Below, piece by piece: positions 6,995 to 8,329 of a DNA stretch of 8,329 bases (positions within the stretch are counted from its first letter, which is position 1; each line of letters begins with the position of its first letter). The translations under genes were made by a program, and so were the position numbers. Where the stretch lies: the NCBI GenBank assembly GCA_023441845.1, contig JAEZNF010000265.1:1-8329 (forward strand). Direction: 5' to 3'. The notes below the pieces were generated by a model, which did no database searches, had not been told where the DNA came from, and was given only the letters and a program-made list of their open reading frames with translations. Source of the stretch: Bacillota bacterium. Lineage in GTDB: Bacteria > Bacillota > Clostridia > Acetivibrionales > DSM-2933.

Positions 6995-7038
6995 TTCGCG
7001 AAAAAATGAAATTAGAAATATAAAATGTCTTTCGCGAA
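6995..7038. repeat. Pair of TTCGCGAA palindromes
   Basis: TTCGCGAA occurs at 6995-7002 and again at 7031-7038, where it extends to TTTCGCGAAA (7030-7039). The copies are 36 bp apart, and the intervening DNA is nearly all A/T. The arms TTCGCGAAA (6995-7003) and TTTCGCGAA (7030-7038) could also pair as a 9-bp hairpin. A related GCGCGAAAAAA sits inside the preceding inverted repeat. Possible protein-binding sites or remnants of a small intergenic repeat; nothing coding is seen here. Confidence 0.5.
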
Positions 7039-7094
7039 ACATATAGATTGGAAATTAAGATTGGAGAGGTCTTTTCTCTACCAGTTACTCTGTC

Positions 7095-7123
7095 AAAAAA
7101 CCCGGCTGCAAAATGCCGCCGGG
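7095..7123 (-). terminator. Rho-independent terminator of the minus-strand SLH-BsuPI gene
   Basis: On the minus strand CCCGGC (7123-7118) pairs with GCCGGG (7106-7101) around an 11-nt loop, followed directly by TTTTTT (7100-7095). It lies 36 nt beyond the stop codon of the minus-strand gene. On the plus strand the hairpin is followed by CTATGTATTTCTC, a poor U-tract, so it is mainly one-directional. Confidence 0.88.
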
Positions 7124-7159
7124 CTATGTATTTCTCTTGTATTCAGGATAAAGTTCTAC

Positions 7160-8254
7160 TCAATTATCTGTGTCTTTCAAATCCGCTTTATACCCATCAG
7201 GATTGACTTTGAAAGACTCCGAGCTTCCTACTATATAAGCTTTCATGCAAACTGCCTTATCAATAATCTCCCCATAAGTTTTTGTATCCAATTCCGCAGT
7301 AAATTCCAAAGAATCTCCGGTTTTAATAACCGTTTCTGTCAGCGCCTGCATAAACATGCTTCCTGACGACCAGCGGTAAAGTTCCTTGTTTTGCGAATCC
7401 AGCAGTACAAAATCATATTTTTGCGAAGAACTGTGGTTGATTGTAACATCCGCATCAGTATTATTTTTAATTGCCAGCTTCATTTTTAGCGCAGTATCAT
7501 TTTTTGCAAAGCTTGGCTCTACATTAACTCCGGTATCCATTCCTTTCTCCCCTAATGCTTCCGACTTTTCAACCGCATCCAGCGTCCTTTTGACAACCAC
7601 CAAAACCTCCGCCCTTGTGCTGCTATCCTTTGGCGCAAAAAGCTTTCTGCTCTTTCCGAAAATCAACCCCATGCTCATTGCATTGCTTACATCGTTCAAA
7701 TATGCCGGATTTATCTTGTCTTTATCCGAAAAAGCATATACCGAATCATTACCGGTATTCATTTCAATTTTCGTTTTGTATGAATAAGCTCTGATAATAT
7801 AGTGGACCATTTCTTCACGGGTTACAGCCTCTTTTGGTCTGAAAACATTCTTATCATCCACTATGCCCGCCGTATAAAGGTCATACAAAGCCGAAGCATA
7901 CCAGTCCTCATTCCTTACATCGTTAAACACCTTTGTTACATCAGGTGCGGCAAAATAATTTATTTGTATATCAAAAACCTTATCAAGCAAATATACGAAT
8001 TCACATCTGCTCATATTTCTGTCCGGTTGAAACAGGTTATTGCCAATGCCGCTAACAAAGCCTTTTGAGGCCATTTCAGCAATCACTTTCTCCGCCCAGT
8101 GTCCTGATATATCCTTAAATTCAGGCGCCTTCACCGTCTTTCCATTTTTCATCCCCGTATCTATAAGATTACCAGCCTGCTGTTCTCCATATGCCGGCGT
8201 AATTGAAGAAGTAAGTATCAGCAGTACTGTCAATATAATAACTGACCTTCTCAT
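7160..8254 (-). CDS. SLH domain surface protein with C-terminal BsuPI-like domain
   Basis: A 364-residue secreted protein. The signal peptide (MRRSVIILTVLLILTSSITP) has likely cleavage after Ala-Tyr-Gly (residue 23). Three SLH motifs follow: 46-94 (FKDISGHWAEKVI, GFVSGIGNNLFQPDRNMSR), 110-157 (FNDVRNEDWYASAL, AGIVDDKNVFRPKEAVTREE) and 175-225 (FSDKDKINPAYLNDV, MGLIFGKSRKLFAPKDSSTR). Residues 254-350 resemble the BsuPI domain, known from a Bacillus subtilis intracellular proteinase inhibitor: ALKMKLAIKNNTDADVTI, SSQKYDFVLLDSQNKELYRW, MFMQALTETVIKTGDSLEF. The domain is beta-sandwich-like and widespread, so protease inhibition is possible but not shown. The start is fixed by AGGAGG (8267-8262) 7 nt upstream. 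The gene is monocistronic within the window and ends at a strong terminator. It is probably displayed on the cell wall. Confidence 0.92.
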   Translation of the reverse strand: MRRSVIILTVLLILTSSITPAYGEQQAGNLIDTGMKNGKTVKAPEFKDISGHWAEKVIAEMASKGFVSGIGNNLFQPDRNMSRCEFVYLLDKVFDIQINYFAAPDVTKVFNDVRNEDWYASALYDLYTAGIVDDKNVFRPKEAVTREEMVHYIIRAYSYKTKIEMNTGNDSVYAFSDKDKINPAYLNDVSNAMSMGLIFGKSRKLFAPKDSSTRAEVLVVVKRTLDAVEKSEALGEKGMDTGVNVEPSFAKNDTALKMKLAIKNNTDADVTINHSSSQKYDFVLLDSQNKELYRWSSGSMFMQALTETVIKTGDSLEFTAELDTKTYGEIIDKAVCMKAYIVGSSESFKVNPDGYKADLKDTDN

Positions 8255-8329
8255 TTCTTTTCCTCCTCGTCTTTTTAATATTATGACGTAAGATTCCTTA
8301 AGAAGGTTCCATAATGTATAATTTTATGT
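8255..8329 (-). promoter_or_regulatory. Upstream region of the minus-strand SLH gene: clear SD, no confident promoter
   Basis: AGGAGG at 8267-8262 is a strong ribosome-binding site. Further upstream the DNA is AT-rich. A CATAAT (8285-8280) could be a -10 element, but no matching TTGACA-like -35 is found 16-18 bp away. The promoter therefore may lie beyond the window or be of an alternative sigma class. Confidence 0.4.

Noticed and set aside
7025..7366. Plus-strand open frame of 113 codons in the convergent gap
   Set aside because: It runs across the minus-strand terminator and into the antisense of the BsuPI-like domain; its sequence resembles no protein family I know.
7386..8291. Three plus-strand open frames opposite the minus-strand SLH gene
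   Set aside because: They mirror a well-supported SLH-BsuPI coding sequence and show no independent coding evidence.
1..8329. CRISPR array, transposon ends, tRNA or rRNA genes
   Set aside because: No regularly spaced repeats, transposase-like protein, or recognisable tRNA/rRNA sequences were seen on either strand.

Overview
The window looks like chromosome of a low-GC, Gram-positive anaerobe of the Clostridia (class-level inference only). The DNA is AT-rich, Shine-Dalgarno sites are strong, and two secreted proteins carry S-layer homology (SLH) domains. An LplA/DUF3502-type solute-binding protein and clostridial-style FtsX-like permease and ATPase genes fit the same picture. The resemblance to the cellulolytic Ruminiclostridium/Acetivibrio group is an impression, not a database result.

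Layout on the plus strand: (1) the last 46 codons of an FtsX-like ABC permease (3-143); (2) a MacB/LolD-type ATPase (199-873); (3) a second ATPase of that class overlapping it by 8 nt and carrying a C-terminal AbrB/SpoVT-like domain (866-1795); (4) a membrane-anchored extracellular solute-binding protein 3 nt later (1799-3298); (5) after a 104-nt possibly structured leader, a 710-residue SLH protein with an internal duplication (3403-5535); (6) a multi-pass membrane protein with a C-terminal DUF4129 domain (about 5623-6933). On the minus strand, convergent with these, lies an SLH protein with a C-terminal BsuPI-like domain (8254-7160), ending at a clear intrinsic terminator (7123-7095). The 226-bp convergent gap also holds a perfect 11-bp inverted repeat and two TTCGCGAA palindromes.

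How the genes may work together: the permease end, the two ATPases and the binding protein are packed like one translationally coupled operon. They probably form one envelope ABC complex. FtsX/MacB-type systems usually export or act mechanically and do not use sugar-type binding proteins, so this pairing is the most unusual feature of the locus. The downstream SLH and DUF4129 genes also belong to the cell envelope and may be co-transcribed, because I see no convincing plus-strand terminator between 3298 and 5622. No tRNA, rRNA, CRISPR array, transposase or phage gene was seen.
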